DNA of 64,000 nucleotides from Microbispora amethystogenes (GTDB lineage: Bacteria; Actinomycetota; Actinomycetes; Streptosporangiales; Streptosporangiaceae). Location: the NCBI RefSeq assembly GCF_016863015.1, contig NZ_BOOB01000021.1, positions 1 to 64,000 on the forward strand. Reading direction: 5' to 3'. The translations under genes and the position numbers were made by a program. A model generated the notes under the pieces. The model searched no databases. It was given only the letters and a program-made list of their open reading frames with translations, and was not told the DNA's origin. Within the stretch, counting starts at the first letter, position 1, and each line of letters begins with the position of its first letter. Below, in pieces: positions 34,742 to 42,115 of this stretch.

Positions 34742-34990
34742 TCAGCGTGGATCCCTGCGCATGCACCAGGTGCGGGGGCCGTTGTCGGGGAGCCGGACGT
34801 CGGCGGTGACCCTGAAACCGTGTCGCTCGTAGAACGCCACGTTCCGCTCGCTGGAGGTCTCCAGGAATGCCGGATACCCAGCTCGTTCGGCCTCTTCGAG
34901 ACCGGGAAGCAGCACCGCGCCGCCAAGGCCCCGCCCCTGGAACTCGGGGGCGGTTCCCACCGTCTCCAGAAACCATCGCCTATGCCCTGC
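34742..34990 (-). pseudogene. GNAT acetyltransferase fragment, N-terminus missing
   Basis: C-terminal ~80 residues of a GNAT N-acetyltransferase. WFLETVGTAPEFQGRGLGGAVL carries the acetyl-CoA pyrophosphate loop (Q-GRGLG), and FLETSSERNVAFYERHGFRV is motif B. The N-terminal strands expected upstream (plus-strand coordinates above 34990) are absent; the 3' end of the reductase gene lies there instead. A GTG at 34960 could initiate a 72-residue peptide but would lack half of the fold. Confidence 0.65.
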
Positions 34991-35008
34991 GTAACCGCCA
35001 ACCGAAGC

Positions 35009-35392
35009 TCAGCCGACGCCGACGGTCTGCCACTCGGGTTCGATGACGGCGACGACACGTTCCTCCGTCCGGGAGTAGGGCCGGCCGATGTACTTCTCGG
35101 AGATCTGGTCGATGATCTCCCACGCCGCGTCGCCTTCGAGCCATCGGACGACCCGGCCGCGGACGATGACGGGCTGGAACGGGTTGTCGGCGGGCGCCAG
35201 GGAGAGTGCCACCCGGGGATCGCCGCGCAGGTTGCGGGCCTTGCGCGAGTGCGGCCCGGTGAGGAAGACGAGGTGGTCGCCGTGGGTTCCGGCCCAGAGG
35301 GGGACGGTGTGGGGCGAGCCGTCCGGCAGCACGGTGGCGAGGTGGGCCAGCGAGGTTCCGTCGAAGGCGCGGCGTACGTCGGGGTCGAGCAT
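35009..35392 (-). CDS. PPOX-class F420/FMN-dependent oxidoreductase
   Basis: Split-barrel flavin reductase of 127 aa of the pyridoxamine-phosphate-oxidase fold. It contains LATVLPDGSPHTVPLWAG, then FLTGPHSRKARNLRGDPRVALSL, the pattern of actinobacterial F420-dependent PPOX proteins. ATG 35392 is preceded by AAGGAGAAG. Without structure I cannot separate F420 from FMN use. It follows the RibD-fold reductase gene by 79 bp on the same strand, so the two may be co-transcribed under HxlR control. Confidence 0.8.
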   Translation of the reverse strand: MLDPDVRRAFDGTSLAHLATVLPDGSPHTVPLWAGTHGDHLVFLTGPHSRKARNLRGDPRVALSLAPADNPFQPVIVRGRVVRWLEGDAAWEIIDQISEKYIGRPYSRTEERVVAVIEPEWQTVGVG

Positions 35393-35471
35393 CTGCTTCT
35401 CCTTGCGGGGTTGTCGTCGGTGACACGGCCCGGCCGGTGGCGGGGGAGAGCCCCCACGCCGGGGACGAGGG

Positions 35472-36065
35472 TCAGCGTTCGACCTGGTAGTGGAGGTGGG
35501 TGACACCGGGCGCCGGGACGGCCTGGACGAGGCCCAGGCGCACGTGCCCGGGCAGCGACCGGAAGAAGGGACGCCCGCCGCCGAGCAGGATCGGCACCTG
35601 ATGGAGGATCACCTCGTCGACGAGCCCGGCCCTGAGGGCCTCGGTGGCGACGCCGCCGCCCATGAGCCCGACGTCCTTGCCCCCGGCGGCCTCGCGTGCC
35701 GCCGCGACCGCGTCCTCGATGCCGGTGGTGATCAGGGTCTGCCGCTCGGTCATCTCGAGCGCGGGCCGGCGGCTGAGGACGAAGACCCGGGCCGCAGGAT
35801 GGGGGCTGCCGCCTCCGAAACCGTCGGAGTCGTCGTACGTGGCGCGCCCTGCCACGATCGCGCCGACACGTCCGGCGAGGGTGTCGAAGACCTGGGCGCT
35901 GGGTCCGCTCAGTTCGAAGCCGCCGAACACCTGACTGGGCGTGTCGCCGTCGAAATACCAGTCGAACAGCATGCCCGCGTCGCCCAGTCCGCGCCCGGCG
36001 CCGGGGTCGCGCCCGGTGATGTACCCGTCGACCGACACCGCATGGGCAATGAGGACCTTGCTCAT
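35472..36065 (-). CDS. RibD C-terminal/dihydrofolate reductase-fold protein
   Basis: Reductase of 197 aa of the RibD-C/YyaP family. SVDGYITGRD near residues 8-17 matches the conserved SLDGY opening, then VAGRATYDD (the R-T motif near the nucleotide), VLSRRP, and LMGGGVATEALRAGLVDEVILHQVPILLGGG. AAAAGGAGTCGC supplies the ribosome site for ATG 36065. It is divergent from an HxlR regulator over an inverted repeat. The natural substrate of this family is generally unknown; NADPH-dependent reduction is expected. Confidence 0.85.
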   Translation of the reverse strand: MSKVLIAHAVSVDGYITGRDPGAGRGLGDAGMLFDWYFDGDTPSQVFGGFELSGPSAQVFDTLAGRVGAIVAGRATYDDSDGFGGGSPHPAARVFVLSRRPALEMTERQTLITTGIEDAVAAAREAAGGKDVGLMGGGVATEALRAGLVDEVILHQVPILLGGGRPFFRSLPGHVRLGLVQAVPAPGVTHLHYQVER

Positions 36066-36071
36066 CGTGCG

Positions 36072-36134
36072 ACTCCTTTTGGAGTTCCTTAAAGAGACTC
36101 CACGACAGTACCATCCTGAGTTCCCTGAGGGAAC
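36072..36134. promoter_or_regulatory. HxlR operator region with two inverted repeats
   Basis: Between the divergent reductase and HxlR genes lie GTTCCCTGAGGGAAC (36120-36134), a perfect 15-bp palindrome, and ACTCC-TTTT-GGAGT (36072-36085), which covers the ribosome site of the reductase. The first is the best candidate HxlR operator. Confidence 0.6.
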
Positions 36135-36155
36135 CTCAAGAACTAGACTGATCCC

Positions 36156-36608
36156 ATGCAACGTACGAACTTCGGGGAGATGGCCTGCTCCATCGCACGC
36201 ACGCTCGACGTGATCGGGGAGCCGTGGTCGCCGCTGATCCTGCGCGACGTGTGGGTCGGCATGAACCGGTTCGACCAGCTCCAGGCCGACCTCGGGATCT
36301 CACGCAAGGTGCTGACCGAGCGGCTCAACCACCTCGTCGGCCAGGGCGTGCTCGAACGCCGCCCCTACGACAACCGGCCACGCTACGAGTACCACCTGAC
36401 CCAGAAGGGCGCCGAGCTGGTCGACCTGCTCATGGTCATGGCCGGCTGGGGAGACAGGTGGCTGGCGGGCGAAGCCGGGCCGCCGGTGCTCTACCGCCAC
36501 CACGCCTGCGGTCAGATCAGTCACGTCGACCTGCGCTGTGCCCACTGCGGCCGGTCGATGCACGCCGGCGACATCGACCTGCTGCCGGGTCCGGGTGCCG
36601 CCGCCTGA
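36156..36608 (+). CDS. HxlR family transcriptional regulator
   Basis: Winged-helix regulator of 150 aa. The N-terminal CSIARTLDVIGEPWSPLILRDVW carries the redox-capable Cys typical of HxlR proteins. RFDQLQADLGISRKVLTERLNHLVGQGVLER is the recognition region and RYEYHLTQKG the wing. The extra C-terminal segment HHACGQ...LRCAHCGRSM looks like a small zinc ribbon. Divergent from the RibD-fold reductase, which it probably represses in response to electrophiles or drugs. Confidence 0.88.
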   Translation: MQRTNFGEMACSIARTLDVIGEPWSPLILRDVWVGMNRFDQLQADLGISRKVLTERLNHLVGQGVLERRPYDNRPRYEYHLTQKGAELVDLLMVMAGWGDRWLAGEAGPPVLYRHHACGQISHVDLRCAHCGRSMHAGDIDLLPGPGAAA

Positions 36609-36622
36609 CCCTGGCCGCCGCG

Positions 36623-37573
36623 TCAGCGAAGGGCGTCCGCGTAGCGGCGGGCCAGGTGGGCGAAGGCGGCCTTGAGCTCGGCCGGGCCGACGACCTCGAT
36701 GTCGGCGTCGAACCTGCCGACGGCGGCGGCCAGTCCGGTCCACGACCACGAGCCCAGGACGAGCCGGCAGCGGTCCGGGCCGAGCTCCTCGACGACCCCT
36801 TCGCGGGTGTAGCGGGACACGACGGCGGCGGGCAGGCCGAGGATCACCTCGCCGCGGCAGGGCCAGTCGCCGGAGCCGTCGGAGCCCCGGAACCTGGCGG
36901 CCACGAAGGCGGCCACCGTTCCTCCGGGCAGCTCGCGCGGGATGAAGCGGGGCCCGGCCGGGATGCGCGGGGTGATCCGGTCGGCGCGGAAGGTACGCCA
37001 GTCCTCCCGGTCGAGGTCCCAGGCGACGAGGTACCAGCGCCCGCCCCACGTGACGAGGTGATGGGGCTCCGCCCGCCGCGGCGGGGACCCCGCGTAGTCG
37101 AAACGCAACACCTCACGACTGTGGACGGCGGCGCTGAGGGCCATGATCACCTCGGCGCCGACCTGAGGGGCCGGCCGGGGCGCGGGGTGCTCGACGGCGG
37201 TGACCTGGAGGGTGTCGATCCGGTGGCGCAGCCGTGCGGGCATGACCTGCCGTACGGTGTTCAGCGCTCGGGCCGCGGCCTCCTCGATGCCGGCGCCGCT
37301 GGTGACGGCGGTCTGGAGCGCGATGGCCAGGGCGACGGCCTGCTCGTCGTCGAACAGCAGCGGGGGCAGCTCCGTGCCGGCGTCCAGCCGGTAGCCGCCG
37401 TCGGGTCCCTTGAAGGTCGCGATGGGATAGCCGAGCTCGCGCAGCCGGTCGATGTCACGGCGCACGGTACGCGGGCTGACCTCCAGCCGCTCGGCGAGCA
37501 GTGCCCCCGGCCAGTCCCGGCGCGTCTGGAGCAGTGAGAGCAACGCCAGCAGTCGCGCTGAGGTCTTCGGCAT
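36623..37573 (-). CDS. WYL-domain transcriptional regulator
   Basis: Regulator of 316 aa. A DeoR-like HTH (ARLLALLSLLQTRRDWPGALLAERLEVSPRTVRRDIDRLRELGYPI) at residues 5-55 is followed by a WYL sensor domain whose hallmark appears as GGRWYLVAWDLDREDWRTFRADRI, and a WCX C-terminal extension. ATG 37573 begins right before the HTH; a longer frame from 37696 would run through the inverted repeats. It is divergent from a PhnB-like gene. WYL domains bind nucleotides or nucleic acids. Confidence 0.88.
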   Translation of the reverse strand: MPKTSARLLALLSLLQTRRDWPGALLAERLEVSPRTVRRDIDRLRELGYPIATFKGPDGGYRLDAGTELPPLLFDDEQAVALAIALQTAVTSGAGIEEAAARALNTVRQVMPARLRHRIDTLQVTAVEHPAPRPAPQVGAEVIMALSAAVHSREVLRFDYAGSPPRRAEPHHLVTWGGRWYLVAWDLDREDWRTFRADRITPRIPAGPRFIPRELPGGTVAAFVAARFRGSDGSGDWPCRGEVILGLPAAVVSRYTREGVVEELGPDRCRLVLGSWSWTGLAAAVGRFDADIEVVGPAELKAAFAHLARRYADALR

Positions 37574-37591
37574 GAAATCCAGTGTGCCGTA

Positions 37592-37636
37592 GGTAGCGGC
37601 CACATCCTGACCGCTACCCCTGCGACGGTTGTCGCA
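37592..37636. promoter_or_regulatory. two inverted repeats between WYL regulator and PhnB-like gene
   Basis: GGTAGCGG (37592-37599) and CCGCTACC (37611-37618) are perfect arms around 11 bases. Just downstream TGCGAC-GGTT-GTCGCA (37621-37636) is a second perfect inverted repeat. Both lie between the divergent starts and are candidate operators for the WYL regulator. Confidence 0.6.
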
Positions 37637-37676
37637 CAAGAGGCGCTGCACAGCGTCCAGAACCAATAGGAGCGGC

Positions 37677-38099
37677 ATGTCCGTCAAGTCCGTCACTCAT
37701 CTGAACTTCCGGGGCGACGCCCGCGCGGCGCTGGAGTTCTACCAGTCCGTCTTCGGCGGTCATCTCGCGGTCGTCACCTACAAGGACGCCGGGAACGTGC
37801 AGGACCCCGCCGAGGCGGACCAGGTGATGTGGGGCCAGGTGGTCGCCGGCAACGGCTTCCACGTGATGGCCTACGACGTGCCCTCGCGGCTGCCGTGGGA
37901 CCGGGGCGAGAACTCGTTCTTCCTCTCCCTCCGCGGCGAGACCACCGAGGAGATCACCGCGTACTGGGAGAAGCTCTCAAACGGGGCGACCATCGCGGCG
38001 CCCCTGGAACCCGCGCAGTGGGCTCCGCTGTACGGCATGCTGACCGACCGTTTCGGCGTCGTCTGGGTCGTGGACGTCGCGCGCGAATACAACGGCTGA
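37677..38099 (+). CDS. PhnB-like VOC family protein
   Basis: Protein of 140 aa of the PhnB/DUF1428-like glyoxalase fold. HLNFRGDARAALEFYQSVFGGHLAV is the classic PhnB opening, and FGVVWVVDV the closing strand. TAGGAG precedes ATG 37677. Despite the name, E. coli PhnB has no known role in phosphonate breakdown and these proteins have no settled reaction. It is followed 66 bp later by an aldo/keto reductase on the same strand. Confidence 0.85.
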   Translation: MSVKSVTHLNFRGDARAALEFYQSVFGGHLAVVTYKDAGNVQDPAEADQVMWGQVVAGNGFHVMAYDVPSRLPWDRGENSFFLSLRGETTEEITAYWEKLSNGATIAAPLEPAQWAPLYGMLTDRFGVVWVVDVAREYNG

Positions 38100-38165
38100 G
38101 CAGCGGGGGGCGTGGTGCGGAGGCCCGCACCACGCCCCGGCCTGACATCGAAGGGAACAACCAGC

Positions 38166-39200
38166 ATGAGAACACGGCCCCTGGGGCGGACCGGAGTACA
38201 GGTCAGCGCCTACTGCCTGGGCACCATGATGTTCGGGCGGGTCGGCAACCCCGACCACGACGACTGCGTGCGCATCATCCACCGGGCCCTCGACGCCGGG
38301 ATCAACGTCATCGACACCGCCGACGTCTACTCCTACAGCGAGACCGAGGAGATCGTCGGCAAGGCACTCGAGGGCCGCCGCGACGACGTCGTCCTCGCCA
38401 CGAAGGTGAACGGGCCGATGGGCGAGGATCCCAACCGCGCGGGCAGCTCCCGGCGCTGGATCGTCACCGAGGTCGAGCACTCGCTGCGCCGCCTCCGGAC
38501 CGACCACATCGACCTCTACCAGATCCACCATCCCGACCCCGGGACCGACATCGAGGACACCCTCTCCGCGCTGACCGACCTGATGGCCGCCGGCAAGGTA
38601 CGCGCCATCGGCACCTCCAACTTCCCCGCCTCCGACATCGTCGAGGCCCAATGGGTGGCCGAGCGACGCGGCCTGGCGCGCTTCCGCACCGAGCAACCCC
38701 CGTACTCGCTCCTCAACCGCGGCATCGAACGCGAGGTCCTGCCCGTCTGCGAGCGCTACGGCATGGGCACGCTCGTGTGGGGTCCCCTCGGAATGGGCCT
38801 GCTCGGGGGCCGTTACCGCAAGGGCCGTGCGACTCAGGTCCCCGAGCGCCGGATGGCCTGGGTGCCCAGGCACATGACCGACGAACGCACGCTCGGCACC
38901 GTCGAGCGGCTCGCCCTGCTGGCCGAGGAGGCCGGGCTCGCGCCGGCCCACATGGCGATGGCGTTCACGGTCGCCCACCCGGGCGTGAGCGCGGCGATCA
39001 TCGGGCCGCGCACCATGGAGCACCTCGACGACCTGCTGGCCGGGGCCGGGGCCGTGCTCGGGGACGACCTCCTCGACAGGATCGACGAGATCGTGCCGCC
39101 GGGCGCCGACATCGGCCCGCTCGACGTGTCCTACGACCCGCCTCCCATCACCCGGCCCGCGCTGCGCCGACGGCCGGCCGGCGAGCGTTCGGCGGCGTGA
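38166..39200 (+). CDS. aldo/keto reductase
   Basis: NADPH-dependent aldo/keto reductase of 344 aa, TIM-barrel fold. The active-site Asp50 and Tyr55 lie in IDTADVYS; the Lys is in VLATKV and the His in YQIHHPD. ATGs upstream at 38112 are in frame, but ATG 38166 follows GAAGGGAAC and fits the start RPLGRTGVQVS. Close to the YajO/IolS-like group. The gene is followed four bases later by a winged-helix protein, so both are probably one transcript. Confidence 0.9.
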   Translation: MRTRPLGRTGVQVSAYCLGTMMFGRVGNPDHDDCVRIIHRALDAGINVIDTADVYSYSETEEIVGKALEGRRDDVVLATKVNGPMGEDPNRAGSSRRWIVTEVEHSLRRLRTDHIDLYQIHHPDPGTDIEDTLSALTDLMAAGKVRAIGTSNFPASDIVEAQWVAERRGLARFRTEQPPYSLLNRGIEREVLPVCERYGMGTLVWGPLGMGLLGGRYRKGRATQVPERRMAWVPRHMTDERTLGTVERLALLAEEAGLAPAHMAMAFTVAHPGVSAAIIGPRTMEHLDDLLAGAGAVLGDDLLDRIDEIVPPGADIGPLDVSYDPPPITRPALRRRPAGERSAA

Positions 39201-39204
39201 CCCG

Positions 39205-40293
39205 TTGACCGTACTCGGCACCCGCGCGCTCAACCGCGCCACGCTCGCCCGGCAGTTGCTGCTCGACCGCGCCGGCCTGCCGGTCCTCGACTCCGTCGCG
39301 CATCTGTGCGGCCTGCAGGCGCAGGAGCCGCAGGAGCCGTTCGTGGGGCTCTGGTCGCGGCTGCGCGGGTTCGACCCGGCGGCGCTGTCGGACCTGCTGG
39401 TCCGCCGTGGTGTGGTGCGCACCCACCTCATGCGCCGCACCGTCCATCTGCTCACCGCCGGCGACGCCCTGGCCTGGCGGGCCCGCCACGACCCCATGCT
39501 GCGGCAGCGGGTGCTCGGAACCTACCGCCGCGAGCTCGCCGGGGTGAACCTCGACGAACTCGCGGCGGCGGGCCGGGCGGTGATGGCCGACGGCGAGCCA
39601 CGCTCGATGGGCGAGCTCGCGAGGGCGCTGGCGGGCCGCTGGCCGGAGCCGGGACCGCGGGCGCTGGGCGAGATGCTGGTCGCCGCCCTCGTCCCGATGG
39701 CGCAGCTACCACCGCGCGGGCTGTGGCGCGCGAAGGCCGGGGTGCGCAACCTCCCGCTCTCCGCGTGGCTGGGGCAGGAGATCGACCCACCGGCCGCGGA
39801 CGGCGCCGATCCGGTGGGGGAGACCCTTGTACGGCGTTATCTCGCCGCGTTCGGCCCCGCCGCCGTGGCCGACCTGCGCGCCTGGTGCGGGCTGGCGGGG
39901 CTGCCGGCCGCGGTGGCCGCGATCCGCGGTGAGCTGGTCTCCTTTCGCGACGAGCGGGGCCGGGAACTTCTCGACCTCCCCGGCGCACCGCGCCCCGACC
40001 CGGACACGCCCGCCCCGGTACGGTTCCTGCCGGCGTTCGACAACGCGATCCTCGGCTACCACGACCGCGGCCGGATCATCGACGACGCCGACCGCGGGCT
40101 GTCGGTCGCCGGCGCCCGCGTGGTCCTGGTCGACGGCCGGGTCGCCGCGACCTGGACCGTCGAGGACGGCGCAGTGATCGTCACTCCGCTGCGTTCCCTC
40201 TCCCGAGCCGGCCACGCCGACCTGGCCGAGGAAGGCCGGGCGCTGGCGTCGTTCCTGTCCGACGGCGACAGCGACCGCGTACGGATCCTGTGA
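39205..40293 (+). CDS. winged-helix DNA-binding domain-containing protein (HTH_42)
   Basis: Protein of 362 aa of the HTH_42/YcaQ-AlkX superfamily. GLQAQEPQEPFVGLWSRLRGFDP and VVRTHLMRRTVHLLTAGDALAWR carry the conserved QxQ and T-H-L motifs that in AlkX-type glycosylases approach DNA. FLPAFDNAILGYHDR and the C-terminal ATWTVEDG are also typical. Related proteins unhook crosslinked or alkylated bases, but many actinobacterial copies are uncharacterised. TTG 39205 lies four bases after the reductase stop. Confidence 0.75.
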   Translation: MTVLGTRALNRATLARQLLLDRAGLPVLDSVAHLCGLQAQEPQEPFVGLWSRLRGFDPAALSDLLVRRGVVRTHLMRRTVHLLTAGDALAWRARHDPMLRQRVLGTYRRELAGVNLDELAAAGRAVMADGEPRSMGELARALAGRWPEPGPRALGEMLVAALVPMAQLPPRGLWRAKAGVRNLPLSAWLGQEIDPPAADGADPVGETLVRRYLAAFGPAAVADLRAWCGLAGLPAAVAAIRGELVSFRDERGRELLDLPGAPRPDPDTPAPVRFLPAFDNAILGYHDRGRIIDDADRGLSVAGARVVLVDGRVAATWTVEDGAVIVTPLRSLSRAGHADLAEEGRALASFLSDGDSDRVRIL

Positions 40294-40363
40294 TCGGCAG
40301 GTCGTGCTGACCTGGACACTGTCGCCCGGGCGTGATCAGTGTCGGGGAGAACGTCCGGGTGAA

Positions 40364-40393
40364 GCCGTGGCGGGCCGGATGGCCCGCCACGGC
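40364..40393. terminator. strong hairpin between convergent genes
   Basis: GCCGTGGCGGGCC (40364-40376) and GGCCCGCCACGGC (40381-40393) form a perfect 13-bp stem with the loop GGAT. It lies between the winged-helix gene and the convergent small gene at 40410. There is no T-run, as is common for actinomycete terminators. Confidence 0.7.
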
Positions 40394-40401
40394 CACACTC
40401 C

Positions 40402-40439
40402 CTAGTCCCCGGCCATCACGCTAGTCCCCGGCCATCACG
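40402..40439. repeat. 19-bp tandem duplication of a gene's 3' end
   Basis: CTAGTCCCCGGCCATCACG is present twice in perfect tandem (40402-40420 and 40421-40439). On the minus strand the copy at 40421-40439 encodes VMAGD and the stop codon of the small protein; the second copy repeats it after the stop. Confidence 0.9.
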
Positions 40440-40708
40440 GTGAAGGTGAATCCGGTGCTCGTCGTACGGCGCAGCGGAACGTCGCACTTGATCCGGCGCA
40501 GCACCTGGTTCCGGCTGAGTCCGAGCCCCTGCGCGATGAGCCGTTCCGGGCGCACCGGTACGGGATCGTCGAAGACGACCTCCACCTGGACCGGCCACGT
40601 CTCGTCGTGCCAGGCCGGCGGGGTGTCCAGCCGCCAGGCCCCCGTCCAGTCCAGGGTGAAGCGGTTACGCCGGGCGAACAGCGGACGGTGGCCGTCGCCG
40701 GTGGCCAC
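40421..40708 (-). CDS. small hypothetical protein
   Basis: Protein of 95 aa that I do not recognise. It contains FTLDWTGAWRLDTPPAWHDETWPVQVEVVFDDPVPV, then LIAQGLGLSRNQVLRRIKCDVPLRR, a helix-rich stretch that could bind DNA. Codon use is like its neighbours. GTG 40708 lies 19 bp after the stop of the double VOC gene on the same strand, so it is probably the second gene of that transcript. The last 19 bp are duplicated. Confidence 0.5.
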   Translation of the reverse strand: MATGDGHRPLFARRNRFTLDWTGAWRLDTPPAWHDETWPVQVEVVFDDPVPVRPERLIAQGLGLSRNQVLRRIKCDVPLRRTTSTGFTFTVMAGD

Positions 40709-40727
40709 GGTGAGGCGGGGCTCCGCG

Positions 40728-41471
40728 TCAGCGCGAGCGCAGGACGCAGAACTCGTTGCCCTCCGGGTCGGCGAGGACGACCCACGGGACGTCGCCCTGC
40801 CCGACGTCGGTGAGCGTCGCGCCGAGGCCCCTCAGCCGGGCCACCTCCGCCGCCTGGTCGTCACCGGCGTACGGCAGCAGGTCGAGATGGACGCGGTTCC
40901 ACACGGTCTTCGGACCGGGCGTCGTACGAAGGAACTCCAGGTACGGACCGACACCCTTGGCGGAGCGCAGCGTCGCCTGGTCGTCGGTCACCTCGTGGAG
41001 GGTCCAGTCCATCGCCTCGTCCCAGAACCGGGCCATGACCCGGGGGTCCGCGCAGTCGACCACCACCGCGGCGATCGGCCCGGTGTCCCGGTACTTCTCC
41101 CGCGGCTCCAGCACGCAGAAGACGTTGCCCTCCGGATCGGCCAGAACCGTCCACGGCACGTCGCCCTGCCCGACGTCCGCGGGCGTCGCACCGAGATCCC
41201 GAAGGCGCGCGACCAGCTCCGCCTGGTGGGCCGCAGAGGTGGTGGCGAGATCGAGATGCACGCGGTATCGCACCGTTTCGGGGTCGGGGACGGCGACGAC
41301 GTCGACGCAGACCGCGGCGGGGTCCGGCCAGACGAAGTCGCCCAACGGTTCGACGTTGGTCACGCCGGGTCCCTCGCTGGAGACGCCCCAGCCGAGCGCC
41401 TCCGCCCAGAACCCGCCGAGGGCTACGTCATCCCGAGCCTTGAAGTTCACCTGAACCAGTCGCAGCGCCAT
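40728..41471 (-). CDS. two-domain VOC family protein
   Basis: Protein of 247 aa made of two similar Glyoxalase_6 halves. Each contains RVHLDL, the block LGAT...DVGQGDVPW and the closing VLADPEGN-FCVL (near residues 105-120 and 230-245). The near-identical blocks show an internal duplication. One or both halves may bind a metal or a hydrophobic drug; no reaction can be named. ATG 41471 begins at the first strand. It is possibly co-transcribed with the small gene downstream. Confidence 0.85.
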   Translation of the reverse strand: MALRLVQVNFKARDDVALGGFWAEALGWGVSSEGPGVTNVEPLGDFVWPDPAAVCVDVVAVPDPETVRYRVHLDLATTSAAHQAELVARLRDLGATPADVGQGDVPWTVLADPEGNVFCVLEPREKYRDTGPIAAVVVDCADPRVMARFWDEAMDWTLHEVTDDQATLRSAKGVGPYLEFLRTTPGPKTVWNRVHLDLLPYAGDDQAAEVARLRGLGATLTDVGQGDVPWVVLADPEGNEFCVLRSR

Positions 41472-41492
41472 GCCGCCCAACCCTATGCCCGT

Positions 41493-42029
41493 TCACTCGA
41501 TGAGATAGCGCTGGATCGTGGGGCTCAGCCAGGTGATGAGTTCTTCCTCCGTCGCCGCCACCATCGGCGGAAATTTCAGGATGTAGCGAGACAGGGCCAT
41601 GCCCAGGAGTTGCGAGGCGACCAGGGACGCCCGCAGGGGAGCGCGCTCCGGATCGCCGGTCAGGCCGAGCACGAGCGGCATGACCTGGCCACCGAAGATC
41701 GTCCGCATGCGTTCGGCGGCGGCCTCGTTCGTCACGCCGGTGCGGAGCAGGACCTGCAGCCCTTCGTCGGCCTCCCACTTGCGCAGGAAGTGGCGCACCA
41801 GGCCGGCGCCGGCCTCGTCCGGCGCCAGCTCGGGCAGCTCCAGGTCGAACTCGGCCGCGGCGGCGAACAGCTTCTCCTTCGTGCCGAAGTAGCGCATCAC
41901 CATGGCCGGGTCGATCCGCGCGTCGGCGGCGATGGCCCTGATCGTGGCCTTGTCGTAGCCGTCGGCGGCGAAGCGTTCGCGGGCCGCGGCGAGGATCACT
42001 GCCTTGGTCTCGACGGAGGATCTCTTCAT
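41493..42029 (-). CDS. TetR/AcrR family regulator
   Basis: Repressor-type protein of 178 aa. The HTH is in residues 7-52 (TKAVILAAARERFAADGYDKATIRAIAADARIDPAMVMRYFGTKEKLFAAA). The C-terminal domain resembles TetR_C_17-type actinobacterial proteins. It is divergent from an FAD monooxygenase, with GTCAAC/GTTGAC inverted repeats in between, and most likely represses that gene and itself. Confidence 0.9.
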   Translation of the reverse strand: MKRSSVETKAVILAAARERFAADGYDKATIRAIAADARIDPAMVMRYFGTKEKLFAAAAEFDLELPELAPDEAGAGLVRHFLRKWEADEGLQVLLRTGVTNEAAAERMRTIFGGQVMPLVLGLTGDPERAPLRASLVASQLLGMALSRYILKFPPMVAATEEELITWLSPTIQRYLIE

Positions 42030-42103
42030 GTCAACGATTGTAGGCCAACGCGTGTTGACATTCCAATCGGGACCGGCCTACCTTCATGTCAACAGTCGTT
42101 GAC
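42029..42103. promoter_or_regulatory. TetR operator region with GTCAAC/GTTGAC repeats
   Basis: Two inverted repeats with the same half-sites: GTCAAC (42030-42035)...GTTGAC (42054-42059), and the tighter GTCAAC-N4-GTTGAC (42088-42103) just upstream of the monooxygenase ribosome site. They lie between the divergent TetR and monooxygenase genes and are the likely TetR binding sites. Confidence 0.65.
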
Positions 42104-42115
42104 CAAGGAGGCGCA

